64,000 bases of DNA from contig DASPPB010000080.1 in assembly GCA_035625725.1 (NCBI GenBank), positions 1-64,000 on the forward strand. The letters run 5' to 3'. Positions within the stretch are counted from its first letter, which is position 1. Every line of letters begins with the position of its first letter. This document shows, one piece after another, positions 50,935 to 60,580 of the stretch. The notes beneath the pieces are model-generated. The model worked only from the letters and a program-made list of their open reading frames with translations, ran no database searches and was not told the DNA's origin. Source of the DNA: GJ-E10 sp035625725 (GTDB lineage Bacteria > Pseudomonadota > Gammaproteobacteria > Burkholderiales > Burkholderiaceae_F). Position numbers and translations under genes: made by a program.

Positions 50935-52104
50935 ATGACTCCCACCGACCCCGACGTCTTATTCGGTCCGTCCAAACTCCCCGGTGTTGGCACGACGATC
51001 TTCACCGTAATGTCCCAGCTCGCGCAAGAGCATGGCGCAGTCAACCTTGGCCAGGGATTTCCCGATTTCGACTGCGGGCAGCAACTGCAAGAGTTCGTCG
51101 CCGAGGCAATGGCCCACGGTGAGAACCAGTACGCACCGATGGCCGGCTTGCCGCAGTTGCGGCAAGCCGTTGCTGCCAAGGTCCAGCGCCTGCAGCGTTA
51201 CCGCTACGATGCCGAGCGCGAAATCACGATTACGGCAGGAGCGACCCAAGCGATTTTCACGGCAATCCTGGCGCTCGTGCGCCCGGGCGACGAAGTCATC
51301 ATCCTGGAGCCCGCCTACGACAGCTATGTGCCTTCCGTACTACTGGCGGGCGCACAGCCCGTTTTGGTTGCGCTGGACCACAACAACAGCTACCGCGTCG
51401 ATTGGGATCGGGTGCAGGCTGCCATCACGCCGCGCACCCGCCTTCTGATCGTCAATTCGCCGCACAACCCGACCGGAAGCATATTCAGCGAACAAGACAT
51501 TCTCGCGCTGGAGCACATCGTTCGTAGGCACGGCTTGTTCCTACTGGCCGATGAAGTCTACGAACATATTGTCTTTGACGCCCGCTCGCATCTGAGCGTG
51601 GCTTCATCGCCCGAACTGGCAGCGCGCGCCTTCGTCGTGTCGAGCTTCGGCAAAACCTTTCATTGCACTGGGTGGAAGATTGGCTATTGCTGTGCCCCGG
51701 CACCGCTCAGCGCGGAATTTCGCAAGGTGCATCAGTTCAATGTCTTTGCGGTCAACCACCCGATGCAATCGGCCATCGCGCGCTATCTGCAGGATCCGAA
51801 GCCCTATCTCGAATTGGCGTCGTTCTATCAGGCCAAGCGCGACCATTTCGTCACGGGTTTGTCCACAACCCGCTTTCGGGCGCAACCATGCGCGGGCACG
51901 TATTTCGTGCTTGCCGATTACCGCGCCATCAGCAACGAGAGCGAAACGCAGTTCGCTCGCCGCCTGCTGCTCGAACACAAGGTCGCGTCAATCCCTGTAT
52001 CGGCCTTCTACCAGCAGCCGTTCGACAACCACGTCGTTCGCTTTTGCTTTGGCAAGCGAATACAAACGCTCGACGCGGGTCTGGAGCGTCTATCTCGTGT
52101 CTAG
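50935..52104 (+). CDS. PLP-dependent aminotransferase (YbdL-like, methionine/aromatic)
   Basis: A 389-residue class I aminotransferase. NLGQGFPDFDC near the start, NSPHNPTGSIF, LADEVYEHI and the PLP-binding Lys in SSFGKTFHCTGWKIGY are visible. The GQGFPDFD wording and TGWKIGYC are typical of the YbdL / kynurenine-oxoglutarate transaminase group, which prefers methionine and aromatic amino acids. It follows the PIN gene by 36 bp and converges on the nitroreductase gene. Confidence 0.9.
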   Translation: MTPTDPDVLFGPSKLPGVGTTIFTVMSQLAQEHGAVNLGQGFPDFDCGQQLQEFVAEAMAHGENQYAPMAGLPQLRQAVAAKVQRLQRYRYDAEREITITAGATQAIFTAILALVRPGDEVIILEPAYDSYVPSVLLAGAQPVLVALDHNNSYRVDWDRVQAAITPRTRLLIVNSPHNPTGSIFSEQDILALEHIVRRHGLFLLADEVYEHIVFDARSHLSVASSPELAARAFVVSSFGKTFHCTGWKIGYCCAPAPLSAEFRKVHQFNVFAVNHPMQSAIARYLQDPKPYLELASFYQAKRDHFVTGLSTTRFRAQPCAGTYFVLADYRAISNESETQFARRLLLEHKVASIPVSAFYQQPFDNHVVRFCFGKRIQTLDAGLERLSRV

Positions 52105-52156
52105 GAGGAGACCGGCAAGGTCCACGCGCGCGCCCCTGGCCGGCCCGGCCAAGACC

Positions 52157-52747
52157 CTATAGAACCTGGGCGACCGCCGAAAACGCGAGTCGCGGGCCGC
52201 GCGCATGGATCTTGGCCGGATCGGCCGTCCCGAGGTTGACGAGAAAATTGGAGCGGTACCGTCCGTCCGGAAAGAATTCCGCGTTAAGCGCAGCGGCGTC
52301 AAAGCCGGACATCGGTCCGCAGTCCAAACCCAGGGCCCGTGCCGCGATCATCAGATACGCCCCTTGCAGGCTCCCGTTGCGCAGCGCAGTCTCCTGGGCG
52401 AGTGCAGGGTTGTTCTCGTAAATCGGCTTGGCATCGTAGGCCGGGAACTGGGCGGGCAGATGCTCAAAAAAACGCGTGTCGTACGCGACAATCACCGTCA
52501 CGGCTGCGGCCATTGTCTGGCCGACATTGGCCGGGGACAGCACCCGGCGCAACCGCTCCTTGGCAGCCGCACTGCGGACGAACACGAACCGCGCCGGCTG
52601 GCAGTTAAAGGAGGTCGGACCCCATTTGAGCAATTCATACAATTTTTGCAGCAGCTCGTCCGCTATGGGTTCGGGCTCAAAGCCGTGCGCTGTGTGCGCG
52701 TCGCGAAACAGTTGATCGAGACCCGGTTCGGATAGCGTGTTTTTCAT
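52157..52747 (-). CDS. nitroreductase-family protein, RutE/HadB-like
   Basis: A 196-residue FMN-dependent reductase. WGPTSFNCQPARFVFV, the Arg/Lys-rich flavin-binding stretch AAAKERLRR and LGLDCGPMSGFDAAALNAEFF match the RutE/HadB group (malonic semialdehyde reductase family). No other rut genes are nearby, so a role in uracil breakdown cannot be assumed; detoxification of reactive aldehydes is an alternative. It is last in a minus-strand run with rmuC. Confidence 0.88.
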   Translation of the reverse strand: MKNTLSEPGLDQLFRDAHTAHGFEPEPIADELLQKLYELLKWGPTSFNCQPARFVFVRSAAAKERLRRVLSPANVGQTMAAAVTVIVAYDTRFFEHLPAQFPAYDAKPIYENNPALAQETALRNGSLQGAYLMIAARALGLDCGPMSGFDAAALNAEFFPDGRYRSNFLVNLGTADPAKIHARGPRLAFSAVAQVL

Positions 52748-52864
52748 TTTCGTGGATTCTCTCTGGAGAGGCAGTTTTATTTCACGGGGCGACAGCGCCG
52801 AAGCTTACCGAAAGTGCCCCGCGGTGGCGAAGCACCCGCGGCCGTGCGTCGCGGTTTTCCTCGA

Positions 52865-54199
52865 TCAGTCGCCCGGATCCGGCCGGCTGATTTCGGGGAG
52901 GATCTGCACCGATTGCTCGTTGGGTAGCGCCTCGACCTCTTTGAGTGCGCGTTGCATCTGCCGGGTACGAGTGTCGGCGGCCTCGAGGGTATTGGAGACG
53001 GTTCGTACCTGTTCGCGTATCTTGCTCAGCCAATCGCCAAACCGGGAAAACTCCGTCTTCACCGCTCCCAGAAGGCGCCATACCTCGGCGGAACGCTGTT
53101 CGATCGCCAGCGTGCGGAACCCCATCTGTAACGTATTGAGCATGGCGTAGAGCGTCGTCGGACCGGCAACAACGACGCGCCGCTCGCGGTTGAGCGTGTC
53201 CACCAATCCGGGCCGACGCAAGATCTCCGCGAACAGGCTCTCCGACGGAACGAACAGGATCGCGAAATCGGTCGTATGTGGTGGCTCCAGATACTTCTCC
53301 CGGATGTCGCGCGCTTCGAGCTTGATGCGGTTTTCGAGCGCCCGAGCGGCGTCCTCCACCGCTTCGGCATCACCCAGCTCCTGCGCGCTTTGCAATCGTT
53401 CGTAGTCCTCCGCCGGGAACTTCGCATCGATCGGGAGCCAGACGGTTTCGCCGCCGCCCCGGCCCGGAAGCCGTATGGCAAACTCGACCCGCTCGCTCGA
53501 TCCTGGTCGAGTCGCTTGGTTCACGGCGTACTGTTCGGGCAGCAGTACCTGTTCAAGCAGATTCCCGAGTTGCGCCTCTCCGAATGTCCCGCGCACTTTG
53601 ACATTGCCCAATACGCGCTTGAGATCGCCGACTCCCGCGGCCAGCGACTGCATCTCGCCCAGTCCTTGATGGACCTGCTCGAGCCGCTCGGAGACGAGAC
53701 GGAAGGATTCGCCCAGACGGGTCTCCAGCGTCGACTGCAATTTTTCCTCGACCGTCGCCCGCATCTGTTCGAGTCGCGTTTCGTTGCCGGACTGCAAAGC
53801 CTGCAGTCGAACCTCGAGCGTTTGCCGAATTTCCGCGAGACTGTGCTGCGTGGCAGCGGTCAGACCGCTCAGGTGTTCTTGCATGGTGCGCCCGTACACC
53901 CCGAGCTGCTCCGTCTGCAGGCCCGTGGTTTGTAGCAGTTGCGACCCAAGCGAGGTCTGCAACTGGCCGATTCGCTGCTCGTTTTCCATCCGCGTCGCGC
54001 TGGCGCTGCTCTCCAGACTCTGTCGCAACTCGCGCTCCATGCGCTCGGCTTCCTCGCGCAATCGCTCGATGGCGCGTTGCAGCTCGGTAGTGGCGGTCTG
54101 CTGCCGTCGCAGCGTCGACACGAATACCGCGCCCAAGCCCAGGACGAACGCCCAACCCCCGCCCACCGCTAGCCATACCCAGGTCGACATAGACTCCAT
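52865..54199 (-). CDS. rmuC: DNA recombination protein RmuC
   Basis: A 444-residue protein with one N-terminal membrane helix (about residues 7-26), a long coiled coil (about 30-190, LQRAIERLREEAERMEREL style) and the conserved RmuC nuclease-like domain (VRGTFGEAQLGNLLEQVL; LPIDAKFPAEDYERL; VPSESLFAEIL). RmuC limits DNA inversions at short inverted repeats. ATG 54199 lacks a good ribosome-binding site; ATG 54190, preceded by GGAG, is possible. It follows the permease gene by 31 bp. Confidence 0.93.
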   Translation of the reverse strand: MESMSTWVWLAVGGGWAFVLGLGAVFVSTLRRQQTATTELQRAIERLREEAERMERELRQSLESSASATRMENEQRIGQLQTSLGSQLLQTTGLQTEQLGVYGRTMQEHLSGLTAATQHSLAEIRQTLEVRLQALQSGNETRLEQMRATVEEKLQSTLETRLGESFRLVSERLEQVHQGLGEMQSLAAGVGDLKRVLGNVKVRGTFGEAQLGNLLEQVLLPEQYAVNQATRPGSSERVEFAIRLPGRGGGETVWLPIDAKFPAEDYERLQSAQELGDAEAVEDAARALENRIKLEARDIREKYLEPPHTTDFAILFVPSESLFAEILRRPGLVDTLNRERRVVVAGPTTLYAMLNTLQMGFRTLAIEQRSAEVWRLLGAVKTEFSRFGDWLSKIREQVRTVSNTLEAADTRTRQMQRALKEVEALPNEQSVQILPEISRPDPGD

Positions 54200-54230
54200 A
54201 TACGAAAATGTACCGCGCAGCCACCGCGCG

Positions 54231-56735
54231 TTAGGCCTCGCGCAACGACGTCAGGGGAGGAGTTTGTAGCACGCCGCGCGTGCCCGCCCAGCCGGCAAGC
54301 AGCGCCGCCGCAATACCACCGCAGACGCCGGCAGCCAACACCCAAACGTGCACGACGAAATCGAAATCAAAGACAAAGCGCGCCAAGCCCCAGCTGATCG
54401 CGGAGGCTCCGATTGCCGCCAGCACACCCGAGAGGCTACCGAGCAACACCATTTCCGCTCGTTGGGCGCGAGCCAATTGCCGCCGCGAAGCGCCCAGCGC
54501 CCGGAGCAAGGCGGCCTCCTGCACGCGCTCATCGTGCGAGGACATAAGCGCCGTGTACAACACCAGGACCCCTGCGACCAGCGCAAACACGAACAGAAAC
54601 TGTGCCGCGCCGATCAATTGGTCCAGCATGCCGCGCACCTGGCCAAGTACCTGGTCGATGTCGATCACGGTCAGGTTCGGGAAATCGCGCACGAGCCCAT
54701 AGATCCAGCCTGCCCGCTCCGGCGGGAGGAAAAACGACGTTATGAAACTTTGCGGCGCATCGCGCAAAAGAAAAGGCGCCATGATGACGAAAAAATTCAC
54801 CCGCATGGAATTCCAGTTCAGGCTTCGGATGCTGGTGACCCGTGCGTCGACGAGTTGGCCGGCAACATCGAACCGCAGCGTCTGCCCGAGCCGGATGTCC
54901 AGCCTTTGCGCGATGCCCTTCTCCATCGACAGCTCGCGCGCATCGGGCGCAAACCAACGCCCCTGCTCGATCTCGTTGTGTGCCGGGGGTTCGGTCCGGT
55001 ACGACAAATTGAACTCCCGGTCAATCAGCGCACGGGCACGCGCATCCTCATAGTTTTCCGGGCCAACCTTCCTGCCGTCAATTTCGACCAAGCGCCCGCG
55101 GACCATCGGTTCGAGCGGCGCCTCGTCGATGTGCGCAGCGCGCAAGCGCGCCGCAACTGCCTCAACCTGATCCGGCTGAATATTGATGATGAAGCGATTC
55201 GGCGCGCGCAAAGGAGCTTGCGCGCGCCACTCGTCGACGAGATCCGTGCGCGCGATGGCCAGCACCAAAAGCGCCATCAGCCCGACGGCCAGCGCGACCA
55301 ACTGCGCCAGGCTCGTGCCGCGGCGCCGGTGCATGGACGCCAGGGCGAAGCGCCAGGCCACCCCGATGGATCGCCTTTCACCACGACGCAGCGACTGCAA
55401 CGCGCGCAGCGCAGCGTGCGCCACCAGGGCGAAGAAGCCGAGGCAACCGACGAAGGCCCCACCAACGATCATTCCCAGGCGCACCTCGCCTGCGGTCCAA
55501 AACACCAACGCCGCGAAGCCCGCCGCGCCCGCGAGGTACGCGAGATAGGTTCGCGAAGTCTGCAAGCCGACATCCCGGCGCAGGACTCGCACGGGCGAGA
55601 CCCGCCGAAGCTGCTCGAGCGGGGGCATTGCAAACCCCAGCAGCAACACGACCGCGCACAGCACGCCTTGCGCGGCCGGATAAAAGGATGGCCAAGGCAA
55701 GGCTTGCTGTACGAGGCCGGCAAGGAGCTGCACAAGTACGAAATGCAGCGCGAACCCTACGGCGGCACCAACGCAGCTTGCAAAGGCGCCCACGAACGTG
55801 AACTCGAGGGCGAAAAGCGCCAGCATTTCGTTTTGGACAAGCCCCAGGCAGCGCATCAGCGCGCAGCTGTCGAGTCGGCGTGCGGAGAAGCGGCGTGCAG
55901 CTGCGCTCACAGCGACGGACGAAATCATCACTGTGAGCAAGGCGACGAGTCGCAGGAAGCGATCCGCGCGGGCGAGGGACGCTTGCAACTCCGGGCGCCC
56001 GTCTTCCAGCGATTCCAGATGTTGCCCTCGCTGCAGGTTTTGGCGCACCGCCGAGACAAAGCTGCGCACGGCTGCCGGTTCGCCAGCAATCAACCAGCGA
56101 TAGACGACGCGACTGGCAGGCTGAACCAGACCCGTCGCCGGCAAGTCCGCAGCGTTTATGAGCACGCGGGGCGCAAAGCCCATCACCTGCATGGCGCGGT
56201 CCGGTTCAGCCTCAATCACGGCGCTGATACGCAACCGGCTATTGCCCAGGCGAAGAACGTCACCGACGCGCACGCCCAGCGCGTAGAGCGCTTGCCGCTC
56301 CACCCAGACGGTGCCGCCGGCGGGAATTCCGCCGACCGCACCCTGCTGCCCGTCCTGCGCCAACCGCAGGGTTCCTCGAAGCGGATAGCCGTCGGTGACG
56401 GCTTTGACCGCAACGAGCGTGCCCGCCTGGGCATCGGATTCGGTAAGCGCCATGCTCGGGAAAGAAACGGTAAGCGCGCTTCGAAGCCCGAGGCGAGCCG
56501 TGATTTGCTCGACGCTCGGCTCGATAGGGCGATCGGAATCCAGAACCGCGTCGCCCCCGAGATACTGCGCGGCATCGCGCTGCAACCCGGAGCGGACGCG
56601 GTCCACGAGGAATCCCACGCTCGTCACCGACGCAACCGCAACCGCTAGCGCGAGCGCGAGCAGGCGCAATTCGCCGCTGCGCCAGTCGCGCCGCGCCATT
56701 CGCAGCGCAAGCGCCAGCAAAGTTACCGCTTTCAT
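54231..56735 (-). CDS. ABC transporter permease, FtsX/YbbP-like
   Basis: An 834-residue membrane protein with an N-terminal helix, a large periplasmic domain, a first FtsX-type helix set (about 255-400), a second periplasmic region and a final FtsX set (about 700-825: AQFLFVFALVAGVLVLYTA, ALLRALGASRRQL). This duplicated MacB-like topology is that of YbbP/LolC-type permeases. YbbP normally pairs with the ATPase YbbA, but no ATPase gene is next to it here, so the partner must be encoded elsewhere. Substrate is unknown, probably a lipid or hydrophobic molecule. Confidence 0.85.
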   Translation of the reverse strand: MKAVTLLALALRMARRDWRSGELRLLALALAVAVASVTSVGFLVDRVRSGLQRDAAQYLGGDAVLDSDRPIEPSVEQITARLGLRSALTVSFPSMALTESDAQAGTLVAVKAVTDGYPLRGTLRLAQDGQQGAVGGIPAGGTVWVERQALYALGVRVGDVLRLGNSRLRISAVIEAEPDRAMQVMGFAPRVLINAADLPATGLVQPASRVVYRWLIAGEPAAVRSFVSAVRQNLQRGQHLESLEDGRPELQASLARADRFLRLVALLTVMISSVAVSAAARRFSARRLDSCALMRCLGLVQNEMLALFALEFTFVGAFASCVGAAVGFALHFVLVQLLAGLVQQALPWPSFYPAAQGVLCAVVLLLGFAMPPLEQLRRVSPVRVLRRDVGLQTSRTYLAYLAGAAGFAALVFWTAGEVRLGMIVGGAFVGCLGFFALVAHAALRALQSLRRGERRSIGVAWRFALASMHRRRGTSLAQLVALAVGLMALLVLAIARTDLVDEWRAQAPLRAPNRFIINIQPDQVEAVAARLRAAHIDEAPLEPMVRGRLVEIDGRKVGPENYEDARARALIDREFNLSYRTEPPAHNEIEQGRWFAPDARELSMEKGIAQRLDIRLGQTLRFDVAGQLVDARVTSIRSLNWNSMRVNFFVIMAPFLLRDAPQSFITSFFLPPERAGWIYGLVRDFPNLTVIDIDQVLGQVRGMLDQLIGAAQFLFVFALVAGVLVLYTALMSSHDERVQEAALLRALGASRRQLARAQRAEMVLLGSLSGVLAAIGASAISWGLARFVFDFDFVVHVWVLAAGVCGGIAAALLAGWAGTRGVLQTPPLTSLREA

Positions 56736-56837
56736 AGCGCGCAGATTTTACGGTCGCGGCGCTCGATGCGGATTCGGGCGCGTGCGCTCAGACGCCAAAA
56801 CCGATTTCAAGCGCGCGCAAACTCCGATGGCGAGGCC

Positions 56838-57380
56838 TCAATGATTGATGGTAGCCGCAGCCACAGCGCACACCGCTTCGTCTTGCGCGGGAGTGGCACC
56901 CGAGCAGCCGATTGCACCGATGAGTTTTCCGTCCTCGATAAGAGGGATTCCCCCGCGCGACGCAATCACGTCATCGAGCGTTAGGACGTACTTGTAGTCT
57001 TGCTTTTGAATGGCGTCCTCGAAGACTTTCGTCGGACGGCGGAATTTGACCGCGGTGCGCGCCTTGTGCTGCGCCACTGCAATGGACGCGAGCTGCGCGC
57101 CGTCCATCCGCAAAAACGCTACCAGGTTTGCTCCCGAGTCCGCAATTGCGATGTTGAGCGGCCAGCCGCGCCGGCTTGCCTCCGAGACGGCCGCCTGCAA
57201 GAGATTTTGCGCCCGCTGGGCGGAGATTGGAGGTCCATACGGGGTCGCAAATGGCATTTTTTCCCCCACCACATCGCGCGGATCGGTGCCCGCACCCATT
57301 GTCTGTTGGGCGCAAACCACGCTTGCGCACCCCAGCAACCCGCCCGTAAGAGCCGCCATCCAACGAATGAATTCGCTCAC
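56838..57380 (-). CDS. exported GlcG/HbpS-family protein
   Basis: A 180-residue protein starting at GTG with GGGGAGG just upstream. An N-terminal signal (WMAALTGGLLGCASVVCAQQ) may be cleaved after VCA, or used as a lipobox at LLGC. The body is a GlcG/HbpS (haem-degrading family) domain: ASRRGWPLNIAIADSGANLV, FLRMDGAQLASIAVAQHKARTA, GGIPL and GAIGCSGATPAQDEAVC. Members bind haem or small ligands; some are cofactors of redox enzymes. It is 26 bp downstream of the glyoxalase gene. Confidence 0.87.
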   Translation of the reverse strand: MSEFIRWMAALTGGLLGCASVVCAQQTMGAGTDPRDVVGEKMPFATPYGPPISAQRAQNLLQAAVSEASRRGWPLNIAIADSGANLVAFLRMDGAQLASIAVAQHKARTAVKFRRPTKVFEDAIQKQDYKYVLTLDDVIASRGGIPLIEDGKLIGAIGCSGATPAQDEAVCAVAAATINH

Positions 57381-57406
57381 GAGGCCTCCCCCTGCAAAAG
57401 AGCTTG

Positions 57407-57796
57407 CTACGCCCGTTCAATGAGTTCGATCCGGTACCGGTCAGGATCCTCCACAAAAGCGATCACCGTGCTGCCTCCTTTGACCGGACCCGGTTCCCGC
57501 GCGATTTTTCCTCCGGCCTGCCGAATTCGCTCACAGGTCGCCGCAACATCGGGCACGCCAAGCGCGATGTGCCCATACGCGCCGCCCAGCTCATAGCTGC
57601 TTACGCCATAGTTGTAGGTGAGCTCGATCTCCGCTTCACCCTCCGCATTGCCCCTGCCAAAACCGACAAAAGCCAGAGTGTATTTTTGTTCCGGGCGATC
57701 GGTAGTGCGTAACAGGTTCATTCCGAGTATCCGCGTATAAAAGTCGATCGAACGCTGCAGATCGCCGACCCGCAGCATGGTGTGCAGCAGTCTCAT
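57407..57796 (-). CDS. gloA: lactoylglutathione lyase (glyoxalase I)
   Basis: A 129-residue metalloenzyme converting the methylglyoxal-glutathione adduct to S-lactoylglutathione. MRLLHTMLRVGDLQRSIDFYT, the metal-site residues His5, Glu near 58 (EIELTYNYG), His76 (YGHIALGVPD) and Glu near 125 (DRYRIELIER) match GloA. AGGAG precedes ATG 57796. It is first in the minus-strand run toward the permease and rmuC. Confidence 0.95.
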   Translation of the reverse strand: MRLLHTMLRVGDLQRSIDFYTRILGMNLLRTTDRPEQKYTLAFVGFGRGNAEGEAEIELTYNYGVSSYELGGAYGHIALGVPDVAATCERIRQAGGKIAREPGPVKGGSTVIAFVEDPDRYRIELIERA

Positions 57797-58235
57797 GGCG
57801 AAGTTCTCCTGAGTCGAAGTGCCAATGATTGCACCGGGGCGCCATTCGCGCCAGCGGCTCCCGACACCGTCTCGCCGCATCCGTCCCGGCGGCCCGGCTT
57901 CACCCCATACCCTCGACGCCCGTCCCCCATCCCTCGTGGGGGTCGGATCTCGCCTTTCTTGTGGAGCGGTACCTCTGCCCCGCGAACCGAACTGTAACGG
58001 CTTCGCCGTGGGCCGGCTAAGGAACCGACCGCGGATGGATGGCACCGGCAAGTTGACGCGGTTGCGAGCGGCCCGAATCTCGCTACCATTTGCCGTCGGC
58101 GTTGCAGCGTACCCAGGGTCTGGCTGCGCCCGGCGAACGGCCGCCCCGTGCAGCAGGACCGGCCGCGGGTGCCGGTGCCGCGCGACACACCCGGGAGCCT
58201 TGCTGCCTCTCGCGAAACACCTCCAGGCACTTGTC
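57797..58235. other. divergent gap between gloA and thioesterase gene
   Basis: These 439 bp are GC-rich and contain no reading frame with family-like sequence. A small perfect hairpin, ACGGC-TTC-GCCGT, lies near 58001-58013. Promoters for both neighbours should lie here, but no strong hexamer pair is evident. Confidence 0.4.
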
Positions 58236-58661
58236 ATGTCGGAATCCATCATCACGTACCGAGGCACGGTGTACCCGTGGCATTGCGACCATGTCGGACA
58301 CATGAATGTCATGTGGTACGTCGGCAAGTTCGATGAGGCCACGTGGCAATTGTTCAACGCAATCGGTCTTACGCCCTCGTACTTGCGGGAAGCGCGCCGC
58401 GGAATGGCCGCGGTCGATCAGCAGATTTCGTACTTCAAGGAGCTGCATGCGGGAGCCGTGGTGAGCGTCCGCAGCACAATTTTGGAGATTAAGGAAAGGA
58501 GCATCCGGTTCACGCACGAGATGCTGAACGACGAAACGGGGGAAATCGCGGCCCGAACAACCCTCAAAGCGGTTCACCTCGATACGCAATTACGCAAATC
58601 GTGCGCCTTTGCCGACGGCATCTTCGCGCGGGCTTCGTCACTGACAAACCGGAAAACGTAA
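58236..58661 (+). CDS. acyl-CoA thioesterase, 4HBT hotdog family
   Basis: A 141-residue hotdog-fold protein. YPWHCDHVGHMNVMWYVGKFDEA holds the catalytic Asp and the DxxGHxNxxxY pattern of the 4-hydroxybenzoyl-CoA thioesterase/YbgC group. The reading frame is open upstream to 57819, but ATG 58236 is where family similarity begins. Substrate is not predictable. It stands alone, divergent from gloA. Confidence 0.88.
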   Translation: MSESIITYRGTVYPWHCDHVGHMNVMWYVGKFDEATWQLFNAIGLTPSYLREARRGMAAVDQQISYFKELHAGAVVSVRSTILEIKERSIRFTHEMLNDETGEIAARTTLKAVHLDTQLRKSCAFADGIFARASSLTNRKT

Positions 58662-58994
58662 GGCAAATACTCGTGGGTGCCTAAGAGCCGAACGGCCGAA
58701 ACGGCGTTCCCCGCCGCGAGGCTCCCGTTTTCGGGCAAAGCGCTTGCGCGCTGCAGTCTCGTCCGCGCGCGGTGGCGTCCCTGATTGACCCCTTGACCGT
58801 GCGTTGCTTTGCGGCAAACAAAAGATGCCGGTCCTGCACTCTGGTCAAACGACACGGCAATGACGGATCGATACCATTCGATGGCATCGGCTCCCCCGGC
58901 ACCGAACGTGCACCGGATCGCGAAACGCAATTTTCGTTGCACGTTACTCGGATTGGTCGCCGCCGGCGGGCGCCCGAAATTTGATCTTCAACCC
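58662..58994. other. gap between thioesterase and DUF2784 genes
   Basis: These 333 bp show no gene. They hold the phrase GATTGACCCCTTGACC (58784-58799), a doubled TTGACC that recurs in part at 60442-60451. The neighbours converge, yet no clear hairpin-plus-T terminator is visible. Confidence 0.4.
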
Positions 58995-59360
58995 TTATCG
59001 CTTGGATCGGCGACGCCACAAAACTGCGTAGAAAAGCGCGTTTGCCAGCAGCACGGCCACCCCGAGAAAGACTTGCAGTTCTCGTGTCAATCCCGCCGGG
59101 TAGATCAGTTGCACAACGTAGTGCTCAACGAATCCACCCGAATACCCCTTGGCCCCGGCCGCCCGCCGAAGCAAATTCTCCAGCGGAGTTAGCGGGCAAA
59201 CCCAGCCGCTCAGCTCAATAAACGCGCCCCAAGCCACGGCGGCCATGTGCAACCATTTGAGTCTGGGAAATTGCAAAACCAGTAGGCCACCGAAGATCAC
59301 AAAAAGAAGGAAAGCCGCATGCGCCAGGAGCACAAAGTCGGCGCCAATTAGGGTCAGCAT
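58995..59360 (-). CDS. DUF2784 membrane protein
   Basis: A membrane protein of about 121 residues with four helices. LLAHAAFLLFVIFGGLLVL, WGAFIELSGWVCPLTPLEN, GYSGGFVEHYVVQLIYPAGL and a basic C-terminus (WRRRSKR) are the DUF2784 hallmarks. The chosen ATG 59360 (MLTLIGADFVLLAH) matches the usual family start; an in-frame start at 59441 would add 27 residues. Function in the family is unknown. Confidence 0.82.
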   Translation of the reverse strand: MLTLIGADFVLLAHAAFLLFVIFGGLLVLQFPRLKWLHMAAVAWGAFIELSGWVCPLTPLENLLRRAAGAKGYSGGFVEHYVVQLIYPAGLTRELQVFLGVAVLLANALFYAVLWRRRSKR

Positions 59361-60580
59361 CTCGGCAATTGAAACGTTCAATGCACTTTGAATTTCAAAG
59401 CCTGCCGTCGTTAACGCGCTGTCCGGCACAAACGACGACATCCAACGGCCCCTGCAGCCTGCGCTTGCGGGGGCGGCCCAGGGAACTTACCGCGCGCGCA
59501 GACACGCCGAACAGTGCCCGACGCGCACCTCGCACCGACGCTGCGTGACTCACACAAACCGCAATTGACGATTGGTCGCAGCGGCATCCCGAGGGGCGGA
59601 TTTTTTCGAGTTGCGCGCTCAATCGTAGAACATGCTCAGCTCGCTGAATGTACCCCCTGTCAAAAGTGCCCTCTGTTCGCGCCACCAACTCAGCAGGCGA
59701 AAACAAGCGCAGATCACTTGATGGCAATCGGGACGGCGAGATGACCGTCTCGGCCGGATTGCAGCGAAATTCTGCGCACGGCGCACCGGGCCCTTTTTGC
59801 GGTCCTTTTTGCTTCATCTTGTTGGACCGTATACGCGTGTTGCAGACGGTCGCACCAAGAAACTACAAATCGAAAGGCAGATTCGCGGCGCCTCGCGCTG
59901 CGTGCGTTGCAAGGCCGAAATGCGCATCGGAGAACCAAGGAGCCGGGATACGAGGACCGGGACTACGGGCGATCGGTGACAAAGCGGTGCCCGCATTCGG
60001 ACGCATCGCGCGGCAAAGACACCGCGCCACAGTCTTCTCCTTCCTTCTGCAAATGCCTTCGTCTTGGCCAACAAAAATGGCCAAGCAACGAAAGATTGCG
60101 AGCGCGAGTCCGAAGATGGCAACGTCAACGGACAAGGGCCCCTTTCGGACGATGCGGTCGCATCGTTGCGCAAATTCCTGGCAGGGCGTGCACGGGATCG
60201 CCTCGGAGTTGCGCGCCTCTTATTCCATCGCGCAAAAACTTCGAAGAAGGTATTTGAGGCAGCGCGCATGCGGATCATGCCTTCGCGCGGACTCGCGCAA
60301 TGTCACCGCATTCCGACTCTGAGACCCTTTGCCGCTCTGACGGCACCCGGTGATGGAGCGTTCTGGGGTGATGATGAGTAGCGTTTTCACGGGGGTACTG
60401 TCGCATCGGCGCATCTGTCCCGCCGCCCGATTTCGGTTAAGGTTGACCCCCTTGTTACTGAATCTGGTGCAGTTCGTTTCTTTGCCGCATCCGACGTACC
60501 AAACCCGCCGTGGTGGCGTGTGTCGTCGAACCGTGCGACCAAGGAGCGGAAGTTTCGTGCCGACTTGTGCGTAGCCGTCC
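59361..60580. other. 1.2-kb gene-poor stretch
   Basis: Reading frames exist in several phases on both strands but none has a good ribosome-binding site, consistent codon bias or recognisable sequence. The best is a TTG-started frame at 60064-60381 whose first 75 residues look protein-like. A GGTTAAGGTTGACCCCC phrase (60435-60451) recalls the terminal repeats of some transposable elements. The stretch may be a decayed accessory insertion. Confidence 0.4.

Noticed and set aside
52105..52156. GC-rich hairpin (TGGCCGG / CCGGCCA) between the convergent aminotransferase and nitroreductase genes.
   Set aside because: The loop is too short for the full stem and there is no T-run, so a terminator call is not supported.
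54348..56648. A 766-codon open frame opposite the FtsX-type permease gene.
   Set aside because: Antisense shadow; the minus-strand frame has proper membrane helices and family motifs, the plus-strand one is polar and low in complexity.
60064..60381. A TTG-started 105-codon frame with a protein-like first part.
   Set aside because: No ribosome-binding site, no recognisable motif, and competing frames of equal quality on both strands; kept only as a note in the gene-poor stretch.
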